The notes under the pieces: model-generated
What the model saw: the letters and a program-made list of their open reading frames with translations, nothing else
Told to the model about the DNA's origin: nothing
Database searches by the model: none
Program-made: the position numbers and the translations under genes
Origin: Lucinisca nassula
Lineage: Eukaryota; Mollusca; Bivalvia; Lucinida; Lucinidae
DNA length: 64,000 nucleotides
Direction: 5' to 3'
Assembly: GCA_963580285.1 (NCBI GenBank)
Contig: CAUZLF010000719.1
Location: forward strand, 124,001 to 188,000
Part shown: positions 52,201 through 62,494 of the stretch, piece after piece
How the letters are laid out: every line of letters begins with the position of its first letter
Position numbering within the stretch: the stretch's first letter is position 1

Positions 52201-52298
52201 TTATACTTAATCTTAAAGCAATCTACCTTATGAATATTAAATATTAAGTATGTGTTCTGGCTCAAACATGAGTGAAACCAAGAGAAAATATGCTTCAT

Positions 52299-52638
52299 CA
52301 GGCCTCATATTTTTCAGGCATTTGCAGGATTTCAGGCTTTTAGAGCTTGATTTTTTTCTTGATTTCAGGCTTTCAAATTCTGATTTTTGTGTAGATAGTC
52401 TGTTTAAAAATACTATTTAACCCTTATTTCTGACTATGAGTCAACCAAATTACTTTATATTTTCACAAAGTCTATGACAAACAGTGTAGATCCTGATCAG
52501 ATGGCTTCTTCAGAAACCATCTGATCAGGATCTACACTGTTTGCAAAGGTAATAGTAATGTTTTGTTCAGCAGGATAAGGGTTGAAGCTGCAAAATTGGG
52601 CCTTTCAGGCATGGAAAAGTGTGGTCAGTATGAGGCCT
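52299..52638. mobile_element. CAGGCCTCATA element with a MITE-1 inside
   Basis: Third copy of the composite; MITE-1 (52421-52581, internally shortened) is at the same site. Confidence 0.8.
52421..52581. mobile_element. MITE-1 copy, shortened, nested
   Basis: Left TTAA at 52417-52420, right site decayed to TTGA; hairpin intact, left arm shortened. Confidence 0.82.
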
Positions 52639-52749
52639 GTTCATCAGTGGGTGGTCAGCAATGTCTCATCAGATCAGTATGCATATGCTTGCAGTCTGAT
52701 CTATACCTTCATTCTCCATGTAGTCTTGTGGCAAACAAATATGTCTCTT

Positions 52750-53210
52750 ATTAGCTCACCTGAGCACATAGTGCTCAAGGTGAGCTATTGTGATCGTTTT
52801 TTGTCCATCGTCCGTTCGTCTGTCAACAATTTCTCCAAATAAAATCTCCGAAACCAGTGTAAATTTTTAAATAATTTCGGAGGAATATTCCTTGGGTGAC
52901 CCTCTACCAAAATTGCTAAAATGGTTCCGCTCTGCTGAACGAAATGGCTGCCAGAGCAAAAAATAGAAAAAACCTGCAAACGACATTTCCTCCCGGGCTA
53001 ATGGTCAGATTTCAAAATTATTTCACAGGACTGTCCCTTGGATGATCATCTACTAGAACTGCTAAAATGGTTCCGCTCCACTGAACAAAATGGCCACCAG
53101 AGCTAAAAATAGAAAAACCTTTAAACGACATCTCCTAGGCTCCTAGACTAATGGTCAGATTTCAAAATACTTTCACAGGAATGTTCCTTTGGTGACTCTC
53201 TACCAGAATT
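52750..53210. mobile_element. Pearl/HINE-like 5' part with ~120-bp units, 3' end missing
   Basis: GCTCACCTG (52754-52762) sits in an AGCTCACCTGAGCAC hairpin, followed by CGTCCGTTCGTCTGTC, then two to three units with 'gctaaaatggttccgctc' and 'aacgacatttcctcc'. No inverse repeat or terminal hairpin follows before 53262. Confidence 0.72.
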
Positions 53211-53269
53211 TGTATATTACCTGGTTGCAAACCCCAAAGACTGGGTTTCTTGTAATGGGGCTTCTAGTA

Positions 53270-53466
53270 CCATAAAAATCTTAAAAATTAGGGCACCTTG
53301 AGGACTTGTTGAAATTCTTCTACAATCCAGCATGGAGTCCAAAAAGGGCAGACAGAATGGCAAACAGTGTAGATCCTGATCAGACTGCTCCTTCAGGAGC
53401 AGTCTGATCTGGATCTGCAATGTTTGCCTAGGCCTGTCTGTCCCAGTAATTAGGTTCATTATGGTA
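53270..53466. mobile_element. MITE-4 copy
   Basis: TACCATAAAAATC left end and ATTATGGTAAATC right end; core-I hairpin CTGCTCCTTCAGGAGCAG with T/T non-pairing position. Confidence 0.8.
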
Positions 53467-53548
53467 AATCATATTTCCTTAACAGGAATATAAAATTTCA
53501 ATCAGTGCTGGCCTCAAGCTCCTTTGAGTTACCTTAGACATTTGTTTG

Positions 53549-53836
53549 TTTTTGTTTGATTTGAGGTTTAATGTCCCCGTCAACACTGTAAAGGTCATTT
53601 TGGAGCCGTTGCTTCCAATTTTGTGGGACTTTTACCTGACAGTGAGATGAAATGGCATCTCAAGCCCTGTCGCCCAATGAAACCAATAGGGTTTATTAGC
53701 ATGGACGGTCCGCCTCGCACCGCGGTTCCTGGACAGGCTTAGATCCTCTAAGCGGTTAACCAGTACTAGTGTGCGGGCCAGATTCAGCTCTGCGTGGAAG
53801 CATCATGCAGCCCATATATTTATTCAAGCCCCTATG
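53549..53836 (-). mobile_element. SINE-A copy
   Basis: Tail complement at left, head complement 'caagcccctatgagcgg' at right, abutting a G-rich run. Confidence 0.9.
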
Positions 53837-53868
53837 AGCGGCGGGGGGTGGGGGGGGGGGGGGGGGGT
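53837..53868. repeat. Poly-G tract
   Basis: G run with a single T; possible quadruplex former and likely assembly-sensitive. Confidence 0.9.
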
Positions 53869-53889
53869 AATGGGGAAAATTCGGGGATA

Positions 53890-54005
53890 ATTGTCCTCAT
53901 TTCATGTTAGAAACATTTATGGTGGGTACTTACTAGAATTGCCTTTGAGGCAATTCTAACAAGTATCCACAACATACGTTTTTATGGAGAAATAACAAAT
54001 AATCT
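53890..54005. mobile_element. MITE-5-type hairpin
   Basis: 'ggtgggtacttactagaatt' with GCCTTTGAGGC and inverse, then 'tatggagaaataac'. Confidence 0.6.
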
Positions 54006-54530
54006 TCATAATAGAAGTGAAGGCACTTTATCTCTTGCAAGAATTACCTAGTAAATGAGAGGAATTCAGGTCACATGCTGTGCCATGGAAGTAAATATGA
54101 TCTACGACCACTCATGTTTTCTTGGTGATGCCATATATGGAATTTGTTGTTGTTCTGTTATAGTAGTACCACATGCTATTGGCTTTTCTATAGAGAAGTT
54201 ATGACGATAAATATTAAGCATTCAATGGCTGATCACGACCAGCAGACGACATTTTCAAATTGTGTTTTTCTTATTTTTCAGTGAAAATAAGGCTTGACAG
54301 TACATGTGAATCATCTGCCTAGCAGACCATTCACATGTAATGTCCCACCTTGTTTCCTGTGAAAAATATTAAAAAAAAAAAAAAATAAAATTGTCTTCTG
54401 TTCTGCAGTTGAAGTGTTATGGCTACACAAAACTGGAACTTGTTGATTTGTAATCTAGTTTCCCTTAAGGGGAATGGGAACACTGTCAGCGGAGACAACC
54501 CCTGCAAAAGTATTTTTGTCTCCTATGTCA
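54006..54530. other. Tract with a decayed CTTGACA-type hairpin
   Basis: 'cagacgacattttcaaattg' and 'aaggcttgacagtacatgtg' (54240-54370) match the 56636 hairpin family; the rest is unassigned. Confidence 0.4.
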
Positions 54531-54533
54531 ATA

Positions 54534-54598
54534 GTGGTCAACTCTTAAAGGAAAGAATTTTCAGGAGCAAATTCTTTCCTTTAAGAGTAGACCACATT
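54534..54598. repeat. AAGGAAAGAATTT hairpin (32160-array family)
   Basis: 'ggtcaactcttaaaggaaag' and the inverse 'ctttaagagtagacc'; loop region shortened. Confidence 0.8.
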
Positions 54599-54889
54599 TT
54601 CAGTGGGACAGGGCTTACAGAAAAGCGAACAGGAAGTTCTGAAAGTTGTCTCCCTTTGAAAAATGGCAGAAAAATCTGCCAGGTGTTCCCATTCCCCTTA
54701 AACACTTTTGCACCTGAGATAACAAAGAAGTGATAACAAAACTCTAAAAGCGCCAAACACAATTCAGTAGATAGATTACCTTTTCCAATTTCTTCATGCC
54801 CCCCACCCCCAGGCAATCAAAAAATGGTGGAAGGGGCATATAGTATAACACCTGCCCGCCCTTCTCTACATGTGTCCGAGATGGTGTTA

Positions 54890-55150
54890 CAATACATGTT
54901 TACATCAAGTAAACAAATCCGTGAAGTCAACACCCCCTTAAACCCCACTTCATACAGAGAAAACGGGGGTTTACGGGGACATAGAGTATTTTTCTTATTT
55001 TTGCTCCAAGACATAGGTTGTGGGTATTCATTAGAACCGCCTCAATTAGGCGGTTCTAACGAGCACCAACAACCTATGTTTGCGGTATAAATAAGACAAA
55101 ATCACGGATTTTCATCAGAAATGTAGCCATTTTTGAGATGTGAAAAAATG
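54890..55150. mobile_element. MITE-5 copy
   Basis: 'cacccccttaaaccccactt', 'gggtttacggggacatag', core-II hairpin GCCTCAATTAGGC, 'gcggtataaataagac'. Confidence 0.75.
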
Positions 55151-55396
55151 CACTATGTTGCACATGTGTGTGATCGTAATCAGTTTTTCGAAAGGGCTAA
55201 AGATAACATAAATTTTGAAATGGACTCCTGCCATGTATAAGGCGGAAGATTCCATTTGGTACAAAAAGGGTAAATAGTAAACTTTATACAGTTGATCCTC
55301 AATGACTTGAACACCTTTAGCAGAATTCTTGCATTCAAATTTAAATTCTAGATGGTGTGCTGTCTTGTTTTGGGACAGCTATTGTTAATTGATTAA

Positions 55397-55602
55397 CCCT
55401 TTTTGTACCAAATGGAATCTTCCTCCTTATATATAGCAGGAGTCCATTTCAAAATTCAGGGATGTCAGGTTGTATTTTCTTCATAAACTATTTGGAAATT
55501 GGCTGAAATTTTTGCAAACAGTGTAGGCCCTGATCAGACGCTGCAGTCTGCAGCATCTGGTCTGGGCCTGCACTGTTTGCCAGCAACCCGTTACAAAATG
55601 GA
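55397..55602 (-). mobile_element. MITE-2 copy, reverse
   Basis: TTAA at 55393-55396 and 55603-55606. Core CGCTGCAGTCTGCAGC with T/T non-pairing position. Confidence 0.88.
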
Positions 55603-55606
55603 TTAA

Positions 55607-55855
55607 AGCAGTAAAATCCTAGCTTACTAATAATAAATACTGTCACGCGTTTATTTCATTGAAAGTTCTAGTCTGACGTATGCAAGCCTTTCATCTGATA
55701 AACTGATGCAATTTTACAACTGTATTAAATTCAACACTTGCATACTTTTCTAATTTTACACCATCATCTGAATGGGGAAAGACATTTTCTTTCACCCTTA
55801 CCCATACATACGTCTGAACGTTTGTTGGTATGTTTTGGAGTTAAAAGGCCCAGTC
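55607..55855. other. Tract without recognised features
   Basis: Nothing supported. Confidence 0.35.
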
Positions 55856-55859
55856 ATCA

Positions 55860-56152
55860 CTATTTTAGGTCATTTTTGAGCCTGTCAGTTTACCTATCCA
55901 AACTTTTCCTGTTCGATCTTATACCTTTTCATGGAGATTGATCATGAAAATTTTCTACTGTCATTCTCCCCTTCTGCTGATTCAAGAAGGGCAGTTGTCA
56001 TTTTTTTTTGCGAAAGAATGTGCATTGTACTGGTTAACCGCTTGCGTATGAGCTTGCCCAGGACAAGTGTGGTACGGTAAACTGACCGTCTCAATAATGA
56101 CCTAAATGGTGTTGTCTGGGCTGTTAAACTCCAAAACAAACGAACAAACAAG
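55860..56152 (+). mobile_element. SINE-B region; 3' part shares the SINE-A tail
   Basis: The right part reads GGTTAACCGCTTGCG, 'gagcttgcccagg', GACCGTCTCAATAATGACC, 'tggtgttgtctgggctgtta' and CAAAACAAACGAACAAACAA, aligning with SINE-A's 3' third. The left part ('aggtcatttttgagcctgtc') recurs at 39842. Confidence 0.7.
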
Positions 56153-56279
56153 CTAATACTTAAGCAGCTAACATGTAACGCATTTGTACCTGGAGCCTGT
56201 AAAAGGGACACAATGCAGTCCTGTCTGTTCCAATACATAAGAATATTACAGTACCCCCTGTTGAAAAGGTGACTTGTTT

Positions 56280-56420
56280 CTCTAGATGTACAGCAGAGAT
56301 TTTTTCAGTGAAAATCAGAGTTGACTTTAATGATCATCGAGTTTCCCGGCAGACAATTCACAAGACATTTCAAGCAATACTTTCTCTGAAAAATAAGATA
56401 AAAATTGCAAAAATGAGATA
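56280..56420. repeat. Decayed hairpin of the CTTGACAT type
   Basis: 'ttttttcagtgaaaatcag' and 'ttctctgaaaaataagat' arms with diverged interior. Confidence 0.55.
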
Positions 56421-56635
56421 AAAATTGCCATGTCATCTGCCTCTGTTTCAGTTGTCACTTATGGGTTAAGACGGGCATTGTGTATGGTTCATGACGTATG
56501 AAAGTCTACTTTTTCAACTACCGTTATATGAGCTGTTGCATATTTTACCGCATTACAATTTATTGATCCTGCATTCTTTAAGCTTTAAAGCACCACAGAA
56601 ATTTTATACGAGCTGACGTCAACTTTTTTTTTTTT

Positions 56636-56745
56636 TAATTATTTTTCAAGGAAAAAAAGGCTTGACATTTCATGTGAATCATCTGCTGTGCAGATGATTC
56701 ACATGAAATGTCAAGCCTTATTTTCTCTGAAAAAATAAGACAGAA
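56636..56745. repeat. Perfect long hairpin AGGCTTGACATTTCATG
   Basis: AGGCTTGACATTTCATGTGA plus ATCATCTGC and exact inverse around TGTGCA; arms extend to TTTTTC...AAAAAATAAG. Confidence 0.9.
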
Positions 56746-56942
56746 GTATTTAAAAAATGACGTCTGCAAATGTCCTGATTGGCAGATTATGGATTAATGC
56801 TGGTGTTACGTGAATATAGTAAAGGAAAACAGATAGCTTGTAAATTCTAGGCTTCATGACTGGCGTGATTATTGAGAAATCATGTGGGCAAAAATAACCG
56901 TGGGAGTAGTTGAAGACGTGAATAATGTCAGGGCCTCATAAC

Positions 56943-57163
56943 CCATTTCAGACTGGAAACCCCTAAACGGGTACCATGGCAAACAGTGCAGGCCCAGATC
57001 AGATGCCGCAGAATGCGGCATCTGATCAGGGCCTACACTGTTTGCAAAAAGTTCAGCCATTTTCCAAATAAATTTTGAAGAAAAACACAACCTGTCACCC
57101 CTAAATTTTGAAATGGACTCCTGCTATATATAAGGAGGAAGATTCCTTTTGGTACAAAAAGGG
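56943..57163 (+). mobile_element. MITE-2 copy
   Basis: Complete body; target sites decayed (ATAA and TTCA). A/A core GATGCCGCAGAATGCGGCATC. Confidence 0.88.
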
Positions 57164-57200
57164 TTCAATTGCATCTTTATGGTGACCAGTTATACATTAA

Positions 57201-57407
57201 CCCTTATCCTGCTGAACACAACAACCCCTTCCTTTGCAAATAGTATAGATCCAGATCATATGGCTTCTTCAGCAGCCATCTGATTTGGATCTACACGGTT
57301 TGTCATGCAGTTTTTGAATTGAACAAATATACATTTTATCAAGTCATTTGATTGGCTGATAGTCGGAAATGGATGTTGCAAAAATAATTTATTCAGCAGG
57401 ATAAGGG
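57201..57407. mobile_element. MITE-1 copy, complete
   Basis: 207 bp between TTAA at 57197-57200 and 57408-57411. Confidence 0.9.
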
Positions 57408-57548
57408 TTAAAGAGTGATCACTCTGATTTGAAAGCAGTTGTCTGCCCCTTGCTGTTGGGAGCACTGCTGATAAAGGGAAAATAGTCTGCTACATGATGT
57501 TTACCGTCTTGAACAATGACATAATTTTTTCCTGCAAAAATATTTGTA

Positions 57549-57894
57549 CAGTAGAACTTCAATGGCTCGAACACCGATGGCTCGTTTACCATGGATGTGT
57601 CGAATCCATTCTTTAGCCCCTAGCGAAATCCTCTACATAAGAAATAGTGGGGGATAATTAAGGAGATTCTAGTCTTTTATCTTCCAAATGTATGCTGTGT
57701 GTACTCATTAGAATCGCCTCGATGAGGCGATTCTAATGACTACACACTGCATACGTTTTCATTATAGAGCACCGAAAAGATGTCTAAAAGTATCTCGTTA
57801 TGCCTCCTGACAGTAACCTCGGTGGCTCGAACTACCCCAGTCTCGAACAGATTTTTGAGGTCCCAAAGGTGTTCGAGCCACTGAAGTTCGACTG
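57549..57894. mobile_element. MITE-6 copy, full length
   Basis: 346 bp, TA on both sides; core-II hairpin GAATCGCCTCGATGAGGCGATTC. Confidence 0.92.
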
Positions 57895-57939
57895 TATATT
57901 TGTCTTGTTTAATACAGAATGATAGTATTTGTTCCGTTT

Positions 57940-58300
57940 TATTGTGCCATAATAAAGAATTTACCATTATAAACAATCCCAGTTAAGAGTATGATAGGTA
58001 ATAAAAGGCCTTTTCCCCACTATTACTCCAAGAAACAAATGTTATAGACATTTGTTAGAATCGCCTCAGTGAGGTGATTTTGGCGATTCTAACAAATATC
58101 TATAACATTTGTTTCTTGGAGTATGAGATTACAAGACTCCTTCATGACTGCACTCGATTTGTACATTTCCAACCCCAGGGTAGCTCTCGCCTCACAGAAC
58201 TGAGGCTAAGCATTTAGCTAAGTAGTCATTCCATTCAAATTGTCATTATAATGAGGTTTGCTGTTATAACTAATGTCGGTATTAAAGAGGGTTGGCTATA
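57940..58300. mobile_element. Inverted-repeat element with TTTGTTAGAATCGCCTC hairpin
   Basis: 'taaagaatttaccattata' and 'gtcattataatgaggtttg' flank 'ccaagaaacaaatgttatag' with TTAGAATCGCCTC and the inverse. Uninterrupted relative of 50740-51320. Confidence 0.65.
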
Positions 58301-58346
58301 ATAAAATAATTGATGTTAGTTACGTTTACTAACTAACACCATTGTA

Positions 58347-58655
58347 TGGCCCCCGCCCATAGGGGCTTGTAGAAATATTTGGGCTGCATGATGCTTCCAT
58401 GCAGAGCTGAAACCGTCTGCACACTAGAACTGGTAAACCGCTTAGAGGATCTAAGCCTGTCCAGGAACCGCGGTGCGAGGCGGAACGTCCATGCTTATAA
58501 ACCTAATGGTTTCATTGGGCGACAGGGCTTGAGATGTCATTTCATCTCAATGTCGGTTAAAAGTCCCACAAAATTGGAAGCAATGTCTCCAAAATGACCT
58601 TTACAGTGTTCACGGGGACGTTAAACCTCAAATCAAACAAACAAAAAACAAACAA
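58347..58655 (+). mobile_element. SINE-A copy
   Basis: Head 'ggcccccgcccataggggc', tail CAAATCAAACAAACAAAAAA. Confidence 0.92.
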
Positions 58656-59100
58656 TGACTTAGTGTACTCTTTCATATCACCGAGTTGGCTACCGAAACA
58701 GCAAGGGGGTTCTAATGAATATCCAGAGCATAGGTTTATATAGAGATATAAGTAAAGCTATCCTTCAATTATCCTAAAATATCAACTTTATCTCTTCCTT
58801 TCAGATTTTTTTTTCGTTTTCTTGTTGAAATTTTAGAACTTCGTAAAATAATCCTATAAGTACCAAGTACAAATTAGATTGAAAGGTTCAGGTTTGAACA
58901 ATGAGATCAGCTGAAATTTACCCTGAAAATTTCAGAGGGTTTTATTGGTACTTTTCCTCAGGGAAATTTAGGAATACCCTTAAACCTTGTTTTAACATTA
59001 TTCTTATAACACGGTTTTGGGTATTAATTATAACAGGTTTTTGGATATAACGAGGTTTAAAGATGGATGGTTATGTAGGAAAACGACCTTAAATTATCCC
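58656..59100. other. Tract with a decayed core-II scrap
   Basis: 'agcaagggggttctaatgaa' near 58702; otherwise unassigned. Confidence 0.35.
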
Positions 59101-59482
59101 TTTTTAGCTTACCTGACCAATGGACATGGTGAGCTTTTGTGACATGGTGAGCATTTGTAACCATGAGATGTCCGGTGTCATCGTGTGTGGTGTCCTACAT
59201 GCATAAACTTTTTTGTGTGCACTCTAGAGGCCACAGTTTTGGTCCAATCACCATCAAACTTGGTCAGAATGATTATCCTGACAATATCAGGATCAAGTTC
59301 GAATACGGGTCATGTAAGGTCTAAAAGTAGGTCAAATCATAGAAAAACCTTGTGAGCACTCTAGAGGCCACAGTTTTGATCCTATCATCATCAAACTTGG
59401 CCAGAATGACCATCTTGACATTATTTCAGTCACGTTTGAATATGGGTTATGTCGGATCAAAAAGTAGGTCAGCAGGTCATGT
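59101..59482. mobile_element. Pearl/HINE-like 5' part with 145-bp units, 3' end missing
   Basis: 'tttttagcttacctgacc' with CATGGTGAGC, then two to three units of the 145-bp type (CTCTAGAGGCCACAGTTTTG). Confidence 0.75.
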
Positions 59483-59515
59483 CAGGAGCTATGCATCAGA
59501 TGGTTTTTCTCAGGG

Positions 59516-59698
59516 TATAGTAGTCGCAGGTAAGATTGACTACCTGGAGCTATTCAATATATCTCAAATTCACTGAGTCCACCAGAAGATTTGGTAGAGT
59601 GCCTGCAAGTGCATGGTTTAACTTTTCATTAACAGATCATTCCAAAGGCAGGTGCAAACCATAGCTCCACCTAGTCAATTTTATCTGCGACTACTATA
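59516..59698. mobile_element. MITE with 38-bp terminal repeats (TATAGTAGTCGC)
   Basis: TATAGTAGTCGCAGGTAAGA plus TTGACTACCTGGAGCTA at left; inverse at right with three or four differences. 183 bp, no ORF. Confidence 0.85.
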
Positions 59699-59816
59699 CT
59701 CCAGTCTTGGCCACATCTGAATTATGATCTTCTTGATATAAGTGAAATATTCTAGAAAGGGTTGCAAACAAATTAAAGTATAAAAAAAATCTGTAAAGAT
59801 AATTGATATGAATAAG

Positions 59817-60110
59817 TCCCCCACCCATTCGGGCTTGAAAAAATAGATTTGGCTGTATGATGCTGCCACACAGAGCTGAAACTGACTGCAAATGAATACT
59901 GGTAAACTGCTTAGAGGGTCTAAGCCTGCCCAGGCAGTGCATTTAGGTTGTCCCTACATATAAACCCTTTAGGTTTGTTTGGGTGGCAGGGCTTGAGATG
60001 TCATTTCATCTCTGAGTTAGGTAAAAGTCTCACAAAATTGGAAGCGTTGTCTCCGAAATTACCGTATTAGTGTTGACTGGGATGTAAAACCCAAATTTAA
60101 ACAAACCAAT
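59817..60110 (+). mobile_element. Decayed SINE-A copy
   Basis: 'cccacccattcgggcttg' to 'gttgactgggatgtaaaacc' and a weak CAAA tail. Confidence 0.8.
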
Positions 60111-60225
60111 TGATATGATTTGATTATTTTCATCAGATGCAGTGTTCTGCAACATCCAATATGGCCCTGCACTGTTTGTCAGTGCCATGTTTCGGGCTCC
60201 CGATGTGAATGTACTGTATTTAACA

Positions 60226-60468
60226 GCCTAGCCGACTTCTGTCTTTGTGCCAGTATAAAACTTAGGGACAAACAAGTCAGTTAGTTTGATAACTGGCACA
60301 GGTGAGCAATACAGGACTGTCATGGTCCTCTTGATTACTTTTATGATACCATGACTCGAGTCTCTTTATATTACATGTGGGCACCTGGGTGCCGACATAA
60401 ATAGAGATTGAAGTCCATTTAATTATGGTGACTGTATTGAGAAGCAAAGAATTAAGTGACATAAATTC
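60226..60468. repeat. Repeat unit R1 (empty-site copy), with pearl/HINE 3' end
   Basis: Contains CAGGTGAGCAATACAGGACT and an AGGACTGTCATGGTCCT hairpin, i.e. a pearl 3' end, followed by 'gtctctttatattacatg', GGGCACCTGGGTGCC and 'ataaatagagattgaag'. Paralogous to 60680-62570. Confidence 0.75.
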
Positions 60469-60472
60469 TTAA

Positions 60473-60677
60473 CCCTTATCTTGCTGAATATTTATATATG
60501 CCACACCCACTACCAATTATCAACCAATCAGATTACTTGATGCAAATTATTGCAACAAATTCACAATCTAAATGGCAAACAATGTAGATCCTGATCAGAT
60601 GGCTTCGTCAGAAGCCATCTGATCTGGATCTACATTGTTTCATAGATAAGGCATATCCGGGATTAGCATGACAAGGG
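60473..60677. mobile_element. MITE-1 copy between the two R units
   Basis: 205 bp, left TTAA 60469-60472, right site decayed to CTAA. Confidence 0.88.
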
Positions 60678-60858
60678 CTAACAGCCTAGTCTTCTTCTAT
60701 CTTTGTGCCAATATAAAACTTAGGGTCAAACAAGTAAGTTACTAATTTAACTGAATCAAAGAAGTTTGATCAGTGGCCCAGGTGAGCAATGCAGAACTAT
60801 TAGCGGTCCTTTCGATTATTTTTATGATTACATGATTCCAGTCTCTTTATATTACATA

Positions 60859-62156
60859 CGAGGGTAGGCTTAAAATATCTGAGCCTGACCAAGAAGCAGG
60901 CATCGAAGAGCCATGAAATTTTGTATTCATTAAATCCAAACCTTTGTTACTTGATTTGACTCCTATGAGTTTAAGTTTACCTGCAATAACGTTGAAATTC
61001 TAGACTTTGAAAATTGATACTAGCACGTTTTTGAGAAAATGTACAAAATCTGGCATGGTGGTGTCATCAAGTACATTGTACCTCCATAGAAAGGGGTAAG
61101 CTCCTAAGGACATTCATGCCGATATGGTTGCTACATTAGGGGATGATGCTCCTTCGTATGCAACCGTGAAAAGGTGGGCAGCAAATTTTAAGATGGGCAA
61201 GGACAGTCTTGAAGATGATGACCGGTGTGGACGACCCACAATGGCAACAACTGAGGAAACCATCAGGCAAGTGCACAGGGCCGTGATGGATGACAGGTGT
61301 TTAACTGTGAATCAGTTAGCTAACACTGTTGGCATCTCCTGTGAACGAGTAGAGAACATTCTACACAGTGAGTTAGGAATGTCGAAGGTTTCCGCCAGAT
61401 GGATGCCACAGCTTTATAATGCCTGACCAAAAGTTGACCAGACTGAACCTGTCACAAGCCAACTTGGCTATTTTTGAAGCAGACCAAGATGGTTTTCTTG
61501 ACCGTTTTGTCACTCAGGATGAGTGTTGGGTTCATCACTTTGAGCCAGAGACCAAAAGACAATCCATGCAATGGAAGCACCCTGGCTCACCCCCTCCAAA
61601 GAAGGCAAAGGTCGTCTCCTCTGCAGGGAAGGTGATGGCATCATTGTTCTGGGATGCCAAGGGTATAATATTCATAGATTACCTTCATAAAGGCTGAACA
61701 ATTAATGGGGAGTATTATGCAGATCTGCTAAAACAATTGCGAAAAGCAATTAAGGCTAAACGACCTGGAAAATTGACAAAAGGGGTCTTGTTCCATCAGG
61801 ACAATGCGCCTGCTCATAAATCGGTTGTCACAATGGCTGCTGTGCATGACTGTGGCTTCACACTTGTCGATCACCCTCCGTATTCACCTGATCTAGCGCC
61901 ATCAGATTATTTCCTGTTTCCAAACATGAAAAAGCACTTGGCTGGGCAGCATTATCGGTCAGACGAGGTGATAGCTGCTGTGGAGGAGTTTTTCAGGGAC
62001 CAAGATGAGACCTTCTATACCACTGGGATCCAAGGACTCCAGCATCACTGGAGGAAGTGTGTGGACAGGAAGGGAGACTGTTGAAAAATAAGACACTTTC
62101 AGCATGGACAAACCATTGGATCTTGGTCAGGCTCAGAACTTTTCAGCCTACCCTCG
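60859..62156 (+). mobile_element. mariner-family DNA transposon, inactive
   Basis: 1298 bp flanked by TA (60857-60858 and 62157-62158). Terminal repeats start CGAGGGTAGGCTTAAAATAT at left and CGAGGGTAGGCTGAAAAGTT read from the right, both continuing into CTGAGCCTGACCAAG (about 36 bp). It encodes a DD34D transposase broken by at least three lesions. Size, target site and catalytic spacing all fit mariner. Confidence 0.95.
61054..62084 (+). pseudogene. mariner transposase pseudogene (DD34D)
   Basis: The N-terminal part has helix-turn-helix features (GDDAPSYATVKRWAANFK, DDDRCGRPT, TVNQLANTVGISCERVENIL). The catalytic region has DECWVHHFEPETKRQS (first Asp), HQDNAPAHKS (second Asp) and YSPDLAPSDYFLF (third Asp); 34 residues separate the second and third Asp. 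It is broken by an in-frame TAA at 61097-61099, a frameshift near 61420 (stop TGA 61424-61426) and an in-frame TGA at 61695-61697. The two longest intact pieces are 61124-61423 and 61737-62081. It cannot make a full transposase as it stands. Confidence 0.93.
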
Positions 62157-62163
62157 TAAATAG

Positions 62164-62494
62164 CGTGATAGCTCAGTGGTTAGTGCACTTGCCTCTGATG
62201 CTAGAGGTCCCGGGTTCGATCCCCGGCAGCGGCGATAAAATTTCGGTGTCCGAACACGCTCCATTGGCATCATTTGCAGGGATGAATGTCATTAAGTGCA
62301 CCGTCCTTCGGATCGGGACGTTAACTGGAGGCCCCCTGTGCAGGGAGAACCATCCCCTGTGCAGGTTAAAGATCCCTACCGTAATTACATGATTACTGTG
62401 TAGGCTTTCATCCTACAAAACTGGAGTGTATGTAATATACACCTGCGGTAATGGTCAAATGTGACCGACGCAGTATCAGAAGATAGATAGATAG
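62164..62494 (+). mobile_element. SINE-R, tRNA-derived SINE, target duplication AAATAG
   Basis: tRNA-like head with A box TAGCTCAGTGGTTAG and B box GGGTTCGATCC (perfect CCGGG/CCCGG T-stem), then a body (GTGTCCGAACACGCTCC, 'aagtgcaccgtccttcgg', 'aaagatccctaccgtaatta') and a GATAGATAGATAG tail. AAATAG flanks it (62158-62163 and 62495-62500). The anticodon loop does not fold to a normal 7 nt, so I do not call a functional tRNA gene. Confidence 0.88.

Noticed and set aside
61124..62084. Intact mariner transposase in three ORFs
   Set aside because: The three frames are pieces of one gene separated by a frameshift and stop codons; introns are not a sensible explanation because the conserved sequence continues across the breaks.
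62164..62235. Functional tRNA gene
   Set aside because: A and B boxes and the T-stem are good, but the anticodon loop and acceptor stem do not fold normally, and a SINE body with target duplications follows.
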